16,119 nt of DNA. Source: CAAGNP01 sp045595965 (GTDB lineage: Bacteria > Bacteroidota > Bacteroidia > Bacteroidales > UBA932). A program made the translations under genes and the position numbers. Under the pieces are notes generated by a model. That model had not been told where the DNA came from and ran no database searches. It was given only the letters and a program-made list of their open reading frames with translations. Below, in pieces: positions 8,291-14,965 of this stretch (position 1 is the first letter of the stretch; every line of letters begins with the position of its first letter). The DNA lies in assembly GCA_045595965.1 (NCBI GenBank), contig JAZOBN010000009.1, forward strand, positions 1-16,119. The letters are read 5' to 3'.

Positions 8291-9199
8291 TTATTTGTTG
8301 CAAATGTACGAAAAAGAGAGAAGAGCTGCTTCCCTGTCCGGTAAACACTCCAGATGATATACCGAGACCATCTTCAATATTGATGAAATAATGGCGCAGA
8401 TATGGTCTGACAACCCCTCATCATGGGCAAAAGCTGGTGGACAGGAGGGATATATGGCACTGAACCCCCTTATCTTGGAGAGGGGTATCATCTTGTTGTG
8501 CGGGGCCTGACTCAGCCTCACAATAGCGGCGACAGGATAAGACTCATTCTTATAACAAGGGGTCTTTCCGCTCCATGGAGAGCCGTATGCCATCACTTTT
8601 CCCCCTTCTGCCCGGAGGATAGGGCTGTCATCATTCAAAAGTGCCGCCCCCTCAATATTTTCCCTCCACAAACGGGTGTGGGTACTCTTTCCTGTCCCCG
8701 ACTCCCCGAGGAATAGTGCCGCCTTACCACTATGGACAATAACAGAAGAGTGTATCGGGATCCCCCCTTTGGCTGCAATGGCAATGGCAAATGCCATCCA
8801 CATAGAGAATCTCAACATCGAACGGTGTTTGTTTTCTTCCCAATTGCAATCTACATCCCATCTCCCCCCTCTATTGGTCGCCACAAAATAGTGATGCTCC
8901 CCTATCTGAGGAACCATCCTGAAAATCAGTTGTTCGCCATTCCGATAAAAATCACATTTGATATCCTCATCATCAAATTCAAAAGAGTGAAGGGATTTCT
9001 TCTGTTGTGCAAATCTGACAACATCTGCAAGTTCTTCTGAAGATGAGGTGATATTATACCTCAAAACCGGATCAAAATCAATTTTTCCATCACTTCTGAA
9101 AAAGGAAAAACCCTCAATTCTATCAAGAGGTGAATTTTCCAGTGAACTCTCCACCTGAACATCAAAACCCGCTATCGTATATCTGAATATATTTCCCAT
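8291..9199 (-). CDS. HprK-like serine kinase / PEPCK-fold ATPase, RiPP-cluster type
   Basis: 302 residues. The C-terminal half carries the HPr-kinase-type fold: IPIHSSVIVHSGKAALFLGESGTGKST with Walker A at 165-173, His150 just before it, LNDD at 188-191 matching the acidic pair of HprK, and GSPWSGK at 206-212. The N-terminal 130 residues are variable, as in kinases found in lasso-peptide and HprK-related/PqqD-related loci, and lack the HprK N-terminal domain. In Paenibacillus lasso clusters such a kinase phosphorylates the precursor peptide; that role here is inference. It follows the ABC transporter gene by 3 bases and belongs to the pqqD-ABC-kinase operon. No PTS protein is encoded nearby, so HPr is an unlikely substrate. 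Confidence 0.78.
   Translation of the reverse strand: MGNIFRYTIAGFDVQVESSLENSPLDRIEGFSFFRSDGKIDFDPVLRYNITSSSEELADVVRFAQQKKSLHSFEFDDEDIKCDFYRNGEQLIFRMVPQIGEHHYFVATNRGGRWDVDCNWEENKHRSMLRFSMWMAFAIAIAAKGGIPIHSSVIVHSGKAALFLGESGTGKSTHTRLWRENIEGAALLNDDSPILRAEGGKVMAYGSPWSGKTPCYKNESYPVAAIVRLSQAPHNKMIPLSKIRGFSAIYPSCPPAFAHDEGLSDHICAIISSILKMVSVYHLECLPDREAALLSFSYICNK
8301..8308 (-). promoter_or_regulatory. Predicted -7 box for the S9 peptidase pair
   Basis: On the minus strand the sequence is TACATTTG, matching TAnnTTTG. It lies inside the last codons of the kinase gene and about 27 bases before the proposed TTG start at 8273. No TTG -33 box is seen at 19 bp. It would uncouple the two peptidase genes from the upstream PqqD/ABC/kinase operon. 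Confidence 0.5.
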
Positions 9200-9202
9200 A
9201 GC

Positions 9203-10891
9203 TTACAATTCCAATATTGATTCACACAACTCCAGAGTGCTCTCTCTGTGAGAGATAATGATTATTGTCATCCCCTTCTCCTTATGGGAGAGCATCTCGA
9301 TCGATTTGCTTATCTCATTTTCAGTATCAACATCAAGAGAGGAGGTGGCCTCATCCAGGAACAGCACTTGAGCACCTTTATACAGTGCACGGGCTATGCC
9401 GATCCTTTGCCTCTGACCACCCGATATCCTGCACCCCCCTTCTCCGATTTTTGTATTTGCCCCCTCGGGGAGAGAGGAGACAAAATCCCACAGCGCTGCC
9501 CTTTTAAGAGACTCTTCCAGCCTTGAAGTATCAATCTCATCAGGATCACACCCCAGGGCGACATTCTCTCCCAATGTAAGATCTGCAATGAAGACATCCT
9601 GTGGGACATACCCCACCAGACTTTGCCATGCTGATACACTCCCTGCATCCAGAGGGTGGCCATCTATCTTGATTGAGCCCTGTGTCGGCGCAAAGAATCC
9701 GAGCAACAGATTGAACAGGGTGCTCTTTCCGCTACCTGTCCTTCCTTTTATTCCGAATCTTGCCCCTTTCCTGATTGTAAAATTCAAATTCTTGACCACA
9801 AATTCATTGTCTCCACTATATGAAAAAGAGAGATTTTCCACCTCAATTTTATCTTCAAAAGAGATATTCGGAGACTCCACATCCACTTTCGCCCCATCCT
9901 CATTGAAAGATTCTATTATTTCAATGGTATACTGGGAGGCTTTCATATTGCTCCAGGTTCCGATAAGGGAGTGTACGGCAGGGAGCATCCGCAACATCGC
10001 CACAGCAAACACCCCAAGAAATACCCTTATAGAGGAGTCCGCAGCATTCAGGCTGAACAGAACCATAAGGGAGACAATCAGCACCACCGCCCCCTCAAGA
10101 AGATAGGCTGGGATACTTTGGATCAGCAAGCTCTTCACCCTGAAATTGTATATTGAACCAAGCCCCTCCTTGAACCTCCTCTCCACCAATGGGAATGCCC
10201 CATTTATCTCCATCTCTGCATACCCTTTGAAGGTCTCAAGGACGAGTTTCTGCTGATTCCGTCTCGCCTCCATCTCCCCCTTGCCATATTGTTTAAGTTT
10301 CCTCCTTACAAACAAGAGATAAACTGCCGCCACCGGTGTCATAGAGCAGAAGACTAAAAGGGCGGAGAGGGGGTTATAAACTGCCAGGAAAACTATCAGA
10401 AAGAGTGAAAAGATGAAATTTCCGCAAAAACGGAGGATTGATGCAAGGTAAACCACAACGAAATTGTAGCACACAGCATTTATGTTGTATGCCAACTCCG
10501 AGGTGTTAGAATTCTTTATAAACAGAAGCCCCTTCCGGTAGAGTGAAGAGAACAATTTTGCCGAAAAATGTTTGTAAAGTGAGAGCAGATAACGGTTCTG
10601 GTAATTGACAAGGAGGAGATTCAGGAGACTTTTCACCACAACCAATGCAATCACACCACAGATCACCGCAATTGCAAACTGACGCCCCTCTACCCCTGTC
10701 CACTGATATAATTTGAAGAAAAATGGATTGGAGATCACCTGATCAGGATCCAGAACCAGCACCAGAACAGGAATCAGCACTGCCACCCCTACAAGATCGA
10801 GGAGGGCACGCAGAGGGACAGAGAGGAAAACAGAGACCCCCCTCCTTCTGAACCTTTCCGGTATCAAATCCAATATCTTCCTTAAAAACAT
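9203..10891 (-). CDS. ABC exporter, fused permease and ATPase (MsbA/PglK-like)
   Basis: 562-residue half-transporter expected to work as a homodimer in the inner membrane. The N-terminal membrane domain (about residues 15-310) has around six hydrophobic segments. The ATPase domain follows: Walker A GRTGSGKST (383-391), Q-loop YVPQD (Gln431), signature ISGGQ (489-493, Ile in place of the usual Leu), Walker B VLFLDE (509-514), D-loop SSLD and H-loop His548. No N-terminal C39 peptidase domain is present, so it cannot itself trim a double-glycine leader. The protein stops shortly after the H-loop and lacks the common EDGKIVE-type tail; the kinase ATG follows 3 bases later. Located between pqqD-like and kinase genes, it may export the product of the locus, but a lipid-linked substrate as in PglK cannot be excluded. 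Confidence 0.88.
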   Translation of the reverse strand: MFLRKILDLIPERFRRRGVSVFLSVPLRALLDLVGVAVLIPVLVLVLDPDQVISNPFFFKLYQWTGVEGRQFAIAVICGVIALVVVKSLLNLLLVNYQNRYLLSLYKHFSAKLFSSLYRKGLLFIKNSNTSELAYNINAVCYNFVVVYLASILRFCGNFIFSLFLIVFLAVYNPLSALLVFCSMTPVAAVYLLFVRRKLKQYGKGEMEARRNQQKLVLETFKGYAEMEINGAFPLVERRFKEGLGSIYNFRVKSLLIQSIPAYLLEGAVVLIVSLMVLFSLNAADSSIRVFLGVFAVAMLRMLPAVHSLIGTWSNMKASQYTIEIIESFNEDGAKVDVESPNISFEDKIEVENLSFSYSGDNEFVVKNLNFTIRKGARFGIKGRTGSGKSTLFNLLLGFFAPTQGSIKIDGHPLDAGSVSAWQSLVGYVPQDVFIADLTLGENVALGCDPDEIDTSRLEESLKRAALWDFVSSLPEGANTKIGEGGCRISGGQRQRIGIARALYKGAQVLFLDEATSSLDVDTENEISKSIEMLSHKEKGMTIIIISHRESTLELCESILEL

Positions 10892-10897
10892 CCCCAG

Positions 10898-11164
10898 CTA
10901 CTCTACAGCTCCGCAGGATTTAAGTTGCTCTACCCACACAGCGCTATCCTTGGCAGCAGTATCGGCAGAAATACCATATTTCCCGATCAGCAATGATTCC
11001 ACGTCTTCAGATGTAAACTCTTTTCCTGCAAGTGATTCCCACAAATAGAGGGAAGAGGAGTTGAGCGTAATCACTTTTGTCATATCAGAGTGTCCTTCAC
11101 CCTGCATGATAACCACCGATTCGCCGGCAATATCCCTGACCTTTAGCCCTTTCTTAAATCTCAT
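10898..11164 (-). CDS. PqqD family peptide-binding (RRE) protein
   Basis: 88 residues with the PqqD fold pattern: basic N-terminal beta strands (KGLKVRDIAGESVVIMQ), then VITLNSSSLYLWESLAG, the family signature region, then KEFTSEDVESLLIGKYGIS and a final helix ending VEQLKSCGAVE. PqqD-type proteins are RiPP recognition elements: they bind the leader of a ribosomal peptide precursor and present it to modifying enzymes. It is the first gene of a tight operon (6 bases to the ABC gene, then 3 to the kinase). The divergent S24/S26 peptidase gene starts 65 bases away. No partner such as a radical SAM enzyme, lasso cyclase or precursor peptide is seen in the window. Confidence 0.85.
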   Translation of the reverse strand: MRFKKGLKVRDIAGESVVIMQGEGHSDMTKVITLNSSSLYLWESLAGKEFTSEDVESLLIGKYGISADTAAKDSAVWVEQLKSCGAVE

Positions 11165-11189
11165 AATTATGTACTTTGATAAACTTTGC

Positions 11190-11197
11190 TATATTTG
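11190..11197 (+). promoter_or_regulatory. Predicted -7 box for S24/S26 peptidase gene
   Basis: TATATTTG matches TAnnTTTG and lies 32 bases before the ATG at 11230. A degenerate TTATG at 11167-11171 is the only -33-like sequence. The minus-strand promoter for pqqD, expected in the same 65-bp gap or just beyond it, is not recognisable. Confidence 0.5.
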
Positions 11198-11229
11198 CGC
11201 CATAAAAATAAGAATAATTTCCAACTTAA

Positions 11230-11706
11230 ATGAAAACTATTCCGAATCATATATTTTTTGAAGAGGTAGAGAAACTGCTCCTTGAAGAGAAAAAACCTGT
11301 AAAGATCACAGTCCAAGGGACCAGCATGTCTCCATATTTCAAATCCGGAATAGATTATGTCATCGTATCCCCACCACCTGCCGAAATTCTCGGAAACATC
11401 AGCAGAGGAGATATTGTCCTCTTCCATATTGGTGACTCCGTTCACTTGCACCGCATAATCCACTACTTCGGCACCCTTCTCGAAATCAGAGGCGACGGCT
11501 GCTACGGCAAATATGAGAAAATAACCGCCTCAGACATCATCGGCATTGTTACAGGTGGCACATACAGAGGGGGCAGACCTTTCGACGCATCATCCACAAG
11601 CTGGAAGATCCGCTCATACATCTGGATGAAGAGTTATTTCATCAGGCACCAGCTTATAAGGGTAAAAAGGGTTCTCAGAAAAACACTCTCACTTTTTCAC
11701 AAATAG
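11230..11706 (+). CDS. S24/S26 family serine peptidase, Sec11/SipW-like, no membrane anchor
   Basis: 158 residues. The motif VQGTSMSPYFKSG holds the likely nucleophile Ser32; RGDIVLF (59-65) and LHRII with His74 follow, then LEIRGDG (84-90). Ser plus His in an HR context is the pattern of S26B enzymes (Sec11, SipW), whereas bacterial LepB uses Lys. There is no N-terminal transmembrane segment, and the basic C-terminal tail (IRSYIWMKSYFIRHQLIRVKRVLRK) is at most amphipathic, so it is probably cytoplasmic or peripheral. It is divergent from the PqqD-like gene with a 65-bp shared gap, a pairing that suggests it trims the peptide handled by the PqqD/kinase/ABC proteins. That role is inferred. The start gives no untranslated overlap and has a -7 box 32 bases upstream. 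Confidence 0.82.
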   Translation: MKTIPNHIFFEEVEKLLLEEKKPVKITVQGTSMSPYFKSGIDYVIVSPPPAEILGNISRGDIVLFHIGDSVHLHRIIHYFGTLLEIRGDGCYGKYEKITASDIIGIVTGGTYRGGRPFDASSTSWKIRSYIWMKSYFIRHQLIRVKRVLRKTLSLFHK

Positions 11707-11738
11707 CTCTTTCTTATTGAAAAAGAGTGTATTTAGTG

Positions 11739-11768
11739 TTGCAAATTCAGAATTATTTCCTATCTTTG
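11739..11768 (+). promoter_or_regulatory. Promoter of the rplC ribosomal operon
   Basis: TTG at 11739-11741 and TATCTTTG at 11761-11768 are separated by exactly 19 bases, a full match to the Bacteroidota -33/-7 promoter. RNA would start near 11773, leaving a leader of about 58 bases before the rplC ATG at 11831. It is the best promoter in the window and shows that the ribosomal operon starts here, without rpsJ. Confidence 0.85.
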
Positions 11769-11771
11769 CAG

Positions 11772-11790
11772 CCCGCAAAAAGTATGCGGG
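11772..11790 (+). promoter_or_regulatory. 5'-terminal leader hairpin of rplC operon mRNA
   Basis: CCCGCA (11772-11777) pairs with TGCGGG (11785-11790) around a 7-base loop. The predicted start of transcription falls at the foot of this stem, so the mRNA would begin with a hairpin. A second symmetric sequence, TTAGTT-A-AACTAA (11819-11831), runs into the rplC start codon. These could protect the mRNA or serve ribosomal-protein feedback; neither is shown. Confidence 0.5.
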
Positions 11791-11830
11791 ATGATTTAAT
11801 TCATTGATTAACACTAAATTAGTTAAACTA

Positions 11831-12466
11831 ATGCCTGGATTAATTGGAAAAAAAATCGGAATGACTTCCGTATTCGATGCCGACGGTAAAAACATACCGT
11901 GCACCGTTATTGAAGCTGGGCCGTGTGTTGTTACGCAGATTCGTACAGTAGAAAAAGATGGTTATGCCGCTGTACAGCTTGCCTATGACGATAAATCTGA
12001 AAAGCACACCAGCAAACCCGAAATGGGACACTTCAAAAAGGCAGGAACCACACCTAAACGCAAATTGGTAGAATTCAAAAACTTTGACACTACCAAAGTT
12101 AATTTGGGTGACACTATCACCGTCAGCGACCTTGACCTTGACTGGGAAAACGGTACTGACTGGGTTGACGTAACAGGTATCTCTAAAGGTAAAGGTTTCC
12201 AAGGTGTTGTAAAACGCCACGGATTTGCCGGAGTTGGTGGCCAGACCCACGGTCAGCACAACAGACTTCGCCACCCTGGTTCTATGGGTGCATCTTCTTG
12301 GCCTTCAAGAGTATTCCCCGGAATGAGAATGGCCGGACAAATGGGTGGAGACCGCGTTAAGGTTCTTAACCTGAAAGTGATTAAAATTATTCCTGAAAAC
12401 AACTTGATTCTTGTAAAAGGTTCTATCCCTGGTGCAAAAGGATCTTATGTAATTTTGGAGGACTAA
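11831..12466 (+). CDS. rplC: 50S ribosomal protein L3
   Basis: L3 is an early-binding large-subunit protein near the peptidyl-transferase centre. The 211-residue product starts MPGLIGKKIGMTSVFDADGK, the conserved L3 N-terminus; a TTG 27 bases upstream in frame is not used, since the family begins at this Met. The central loop GISKGKGFQGVVKRHGF and GGQTHGQHNRLRHPGSMGASS, then GMRMAGQMGGDRV, are standard L3 signatures. It is the first gene of the operon here; rpsJ, the usual gene before it, is missing. rplD follows after 3 bases. Confidence 0.97.
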   Translation: MPGLIGKKIGMTSVFDADGKNIPCTVIEAGPCVVTQIRTVEKDGYAAVQLAYDDKSEKHTSKPEMGHFKKAGTTPKRKLVEFKNFDTTKVNLGDTITVSDLDLDWENGTDWVDVTGISKGKGFQGVVKRHGFAGVGGQTHGQHNRLRHPGSMGASSWPSRVFPGMRMAGQMGGDRVKVLNLKVIKIIPENNLILVKGSIPGAKGSYVILED

Positions 12467-12469
12467 GGT

Positions 12470-13096
12470 ATGGAGTTATCAGTTTACAAAATCGACGGAA
12501 CAGAGTCTGGTAAAAAAGTGACTCTTGATGCTGAAATCTTTGGCATTGAACCTAATAATCACGCTATCTATCTGGACGTTAAGCAATATCTTGCTAACCA
12601 GCGTCAAGGTACTCACAAAACCAAAGAGAAATGGGAAGTAGCACGCAGCACCAAAAAGATCATTCGTCAGAAAGGTTCTGGTGGTGCTCGTCACGGTAGT
12701 ACAAAATCTCCTACAATGGTAGGTGGTGGTAGAGCATTTGGTCCTCAGCCACGTGACTATCGTTTCAAATTGAACAAGAAGCTTAAACAACTTGCTCGTT
12801 TCTCAGCTTTGAGTTATAAAGCTCAGGAGAATGCTATTACACTTGTTGAGCCTTTCTCAATGGAAGCTCCTAAAACCAAGCAGTTCATTCAGATTCTTGA
12901 GAACCTTAAAGCAAACAGCAGAAGAACCCTATTCGTTCTTCCTGAAAATTCAGATAATATTTACATCTCGTCTAGAAACTTGCAGAATGTCAATGTTATC
13001 ACTGTTGATGAAATCAATACCTATGCTATCATGAATGCATACCACATGGTAATGGTTGACGGTGTACAAGATATTCTTGCTGAAAGACGCAAATAA
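12470..13096 (+). CDS. rplD: 50S ribosomal protein L4
   Basis: 208-residue L4, which lines the peptide exit tunnel through its extended loop. Seen are the N-terminal MELSVYKIDG, YLANQRQGTHKTKEKWEVA and the tunnel-loop signature RQKGSGGARHGSTKSPTMVGGG followed by FGPQPRDYRFKLNKK. The C-terminal globular part ends VDGVQDILAERRK. A GGAGG 8 bases before the ATG is unusual for this phylum but also encodes the end of L3. In proteobacteria L4 represses its own operon through the S10 leader; whether that happens here is unknown. Confidence 0.97.
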   Translation: MELSVYKIDGTESGKKVTLDAEIFGIEPNNHAIYLDVKQYLANQRQGTHKTKEKWEVARSTKKIIRQKGSGGARHGSTKSPTMVGGGRAFGPQPRDYRFKLNKKLKQLARFSALSYKAQENAITLVEPFSMEAPKTKQFIQILENLKANSRRTLFVLPENSDNIYISSRNLQNVNVITVDEINTYAIMNAYHMVMVDGVQDILAERRK

Positions 13097-13108
13097 CCAT
13101 ATAGAGAA

Positions 13109-13399
13109 ATGGGAATATTGATTAAGCCTATAGTAACTGAAAAAATGACGATTCAGGGCGATAAATTGAATCGTTACGGTTTCATCGTTGACCGCGACGC
13201 CAACAAAGTTGAGATTAAGAACGCGGTTGAGCAGATGTATGGTGTTACAGTGAAAGACGTTAACACTGTAAACTACCATGGTAAACGTAAAAGCCGCTAC
13301 ACTAAAGCGGGTATTTTGACAGGCCGCGCAAATCACTTCAAAAAAGCATTTGTAACATTGGCCGGAGAAGATAAGATTGATTTCTACAGCAACATTTAA
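13109..13399 (+). CDS. rplW: 50S ribosomal protein L23
   Basis: 96-residue L23, which sits at the tunnel exit and provides the docking site for trigger factor and SRP. The N-terminus MGILIKPIVTEKMT and the core RYGFIVDRDANKVEIKNAVEQMYGVTVKDVNTVNYHGK are typical. It starts 12 bases after rplD and its TAA at 13397 is followed by the rplB ATG after 4 bases. Length is normal for the family. Confidence 0.97.
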   Translation: MGILIKPIVTEKMTIQGDKLNRYGFIVDRDANKVEIKNAVEQMYGVTVKDVNTVNYHGKRKSRYTKAGILTGRANHFKKAFVTLAGEDKIDFYSNI

Positions 13400-13403
13400 G
13401 GAG

Positions 13404-14228
13404 ATGGCAGTACGTAAATTTAAACCAGTAACACCTGGTCAAAGAAATAAGGTTATCAGTGCATTTGATGAAATCACTTGCACAACCCCCGAAAAGTCGT
13501 TGTTGGAACCACTAAGAAAAACCGGTGGTCGTAACAACCAGGGTAAAATGACAATGCGCTACATCGGTGGTGGTCATAAAAGAATGTATCGTGTCATCGA
13601 CTTTCTTCGCGACAAAGACGAATACACCGCTGTAGTTAAAACTATAGAATACGATCCAAACCGCAGTGCACGCATTGCTTTGGTAGTATATGCAGATGGA
13701 GAGAAACGCTACATCATTGCACCTAACGGAATCAAAGTTGGACAGACTATTGCTTCTGGTAAAGGTGTAGCTCCCGAAGTTGGTAACTCACTCCCTTTAG
13801 CTGAAATTCCTCTTGGTACTCTAGTTCACAACATTGAGCTTCGTCCTGGTCAAGGTGCTGCAATGGCACGTAGTGCAGGTACATACGCTCAGTTGACCGC
13901 TCGTGAAGGTAATCACGCTATCCTTCGCCTCCCTTCAGGTGAGACAAGAATGGTTCTTACCTCATGCCGCGCAACTGTTGGAACAGTATCTAATCCTGAC
14001 CACAACCTTGAATCAGATGGTAAAGCAGGTCGCAGACGCTGGTTGGGCCGCAGACCTCGCAACCGTGGTGTGGTTATGAACCCAGTAGATCACCCTATGG
14101 GTGGTGGTGAAGGTCGTGCTTCCGGAGGACACCCTCGTTCTCGTAAGGGTCTTCCTGCAAAAGGTTACAAGACACGTAATCCTAAAGCCACTTCTAATAA
14201 GTTTATCATTGAAAGAAGGAAAAAATAA
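13404..14228 (+). CDS. rplB: 50S ribosomal protein L2
   Basis: L2 of 274 residues, the usual length, starting MAVRKFKPVTPGQRNK. The frame is open further up to 13377, but that would overlap rplW and add non-conserved residues. The RNA-binding core GGRNNQGKMTMRYIGGGHKR and the near-C-terminal motif NPVDHPMGGGEGR beginning at residue 226 are L2 signatures; this region contacts the peptidyl-transferase area. The basic tail ends FIIERRKK. AAGGAG directly abuts the ATG, too close to act as a normal ribosome-binding site. Confidence 0.97.
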   Translation: MAVRKFKPVTPGQRNKVISAFDEITCTTPEKSLLEPLRKTGGRNNQGKMTMRYIGGGHKRMYRVIDFLRDKDEYTAVVKTIEYDPNRSARIALVVYADGEKRYIIAPNGIKVGQTIASGKGVAPEVGNSLPLAEIPLGTLVHNIELRPGQGAAMARSAGTYAQLTAREGNHAILRLPSGETRMVLTSCRATVGTVSNPDHNLESDGKAGRRRWLGRRPRNRGVVMNPVDHPMGGGEGRASGGHPRSRKGLPAKGYKTRNPKATSNKFIIERRKK

Positions 14229-14247
14229 AGGAATAAACTAAAGAATT

Positions 14248-14514
14248 ATGAGTCGTTCACTTAGAAAAGGTCCTTATATTCAGGCTGCTCTTGAAAAAAG
14301 AGCTATCGCAATGAATGAGGGAACAATGAAAAAAGAAGTAATCAAAACCTGGTCTCGCGCCAGTATGATCTCTCCCGACTTTGTCGGTCACACTATCGCT
14401 GTTCATAACGGGAACAAGTTTATTCCTGTATATGTTACTGAAAATATGGTGGGTCACAAACTCGGCGAATTTGCACCGACTAGAACTTTCAAAGGTCACT
14501 CGGGTAATCGTTAA
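14248..14514 (+). CDS. rpsS: 30S ribosomal protein S19
   Basis: 88-residue S19 of the small-subunit head. MSRSLRKGPYI, TWSRASMISPDFVGHTIAVHNG, and VTENMVGHKLGEFAPTRTFKGHSG are characteristic. It begins 19 bases after rplB and ends 24 bases before rplV, in the canonical S10-operon order. Confidence 0.97.
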   Translation: MSRSLRKGPYIQAALEKRAIAMNEGTMKKEVIKTWSRASMISPDFVGHTIAVHNGNKFIPVYVTENMVGHKLGEFAPTRTFKGHSGNR

Positions 14515-14538
14515 TCATTTTAAGTAAAGAGTTACAAA

Positions 14539-14964
14539 ATGGGATCTCGTAAAAAAGTAATGGCCGACAGGCTAAAAGAAATAAAAAAGGTAACAGCTAT
14601 CGCAAAGCTTAACGATGTACCTACATCTCCTCGCAAAATGCGCCTTGTTGCTGACATGGTAAGAGGTATGGAAGTAAACCGTGCTTTGGATATCTTGAAA
14701 TACACTAAGAAAGAGGCTGCTTCACGCGTTTCTGTGCTTATCCGCTCAGCTATCGCTAACTGGGAAGCTAAAAACGAAGCAGACCGTAAGGAACTTGAAA
14801 ACGGCAACGTTATCGTAAAAACTATTATGGTAGGTCAAGGCCGTTCACTAAAACGTATTCGTACAGCTCCACAAGGACGCGCTGCTCGTATCCGCAAACG
14901 TTCTAACCATGTGACTGTTGTACTTGGTGTTAAAAATCAAACCGTAGCTAAGGAGGAACTATAG
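14539..14964 (+). CDS. rplV: 50S ribosomal protein L22
   Basis: 141-residue L22, which reaches into the exit tunnel. The conserved core is LNDVPTSPRKMRLVADMVRG, with IRSAIANWEAKNE and the tunnel hairpin RIRTAPQGRAARIRKRSNHVTVVL. The N-terminal extension (MGSRKKVMADRLKEIKK) compared with proteobacterial L22 is usual in Bacteroidota. The stop is separated by a single base from the rpsC ATG, which suggests coupled translation. Confidence 0.97.
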   Translation: MGSRKKVMADRLKEIKKVTAIAKLNDVPTSPRKMRLVADMVRGMEVNRALDILKYTKKEAASRVSVLIRSAIANWEAKNEADRKELENGNVIVKTIMVGQGRSLKRIRTAPQGRAARIRKRSNHVTVVLGVKNQTVAKEEL

Positions 14965-14965
14965 T

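Noticed and set aside
11165..11229. Search for a short precursor peptide in the gap between the PqqD and peptidase genes
   Set aside because: The gap is 65 bp, A/T-rich and contains no start-to-stop frame of useful length on either strand.
11167..11463. 98-residue minus-strand ORF opposite the S24/S26 gene, considered as a precursor peptide for the PqqD locus
   Set aside because: It is antisense to the conserved Ser32 and His74 region of the peptidase gene and has the look of a shadow ORF; no leader or core motif is visible.
11707..11727. Weak stem CTCTTT/AAAGAG after the peptidase gene as a terminator
   Set aside because: Only six A/T-rich pairs with a 9-base loop and no T-run; it also runs close to the rplC promoter.
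11804..11830. TTG start at 11804 for rplC
   Set aside because: L3 proteins begin at MPGLIGKK; the ATG at 11831 fits and the upstream residues are not conserved.
13377..13403. ATT/ATG-type upstream start for rplB inside rplW
   Set aside because: L2 begins MAVRKFKP, giving the normal 274 residues; the upstream codons belong to the end of rplW in another frame.
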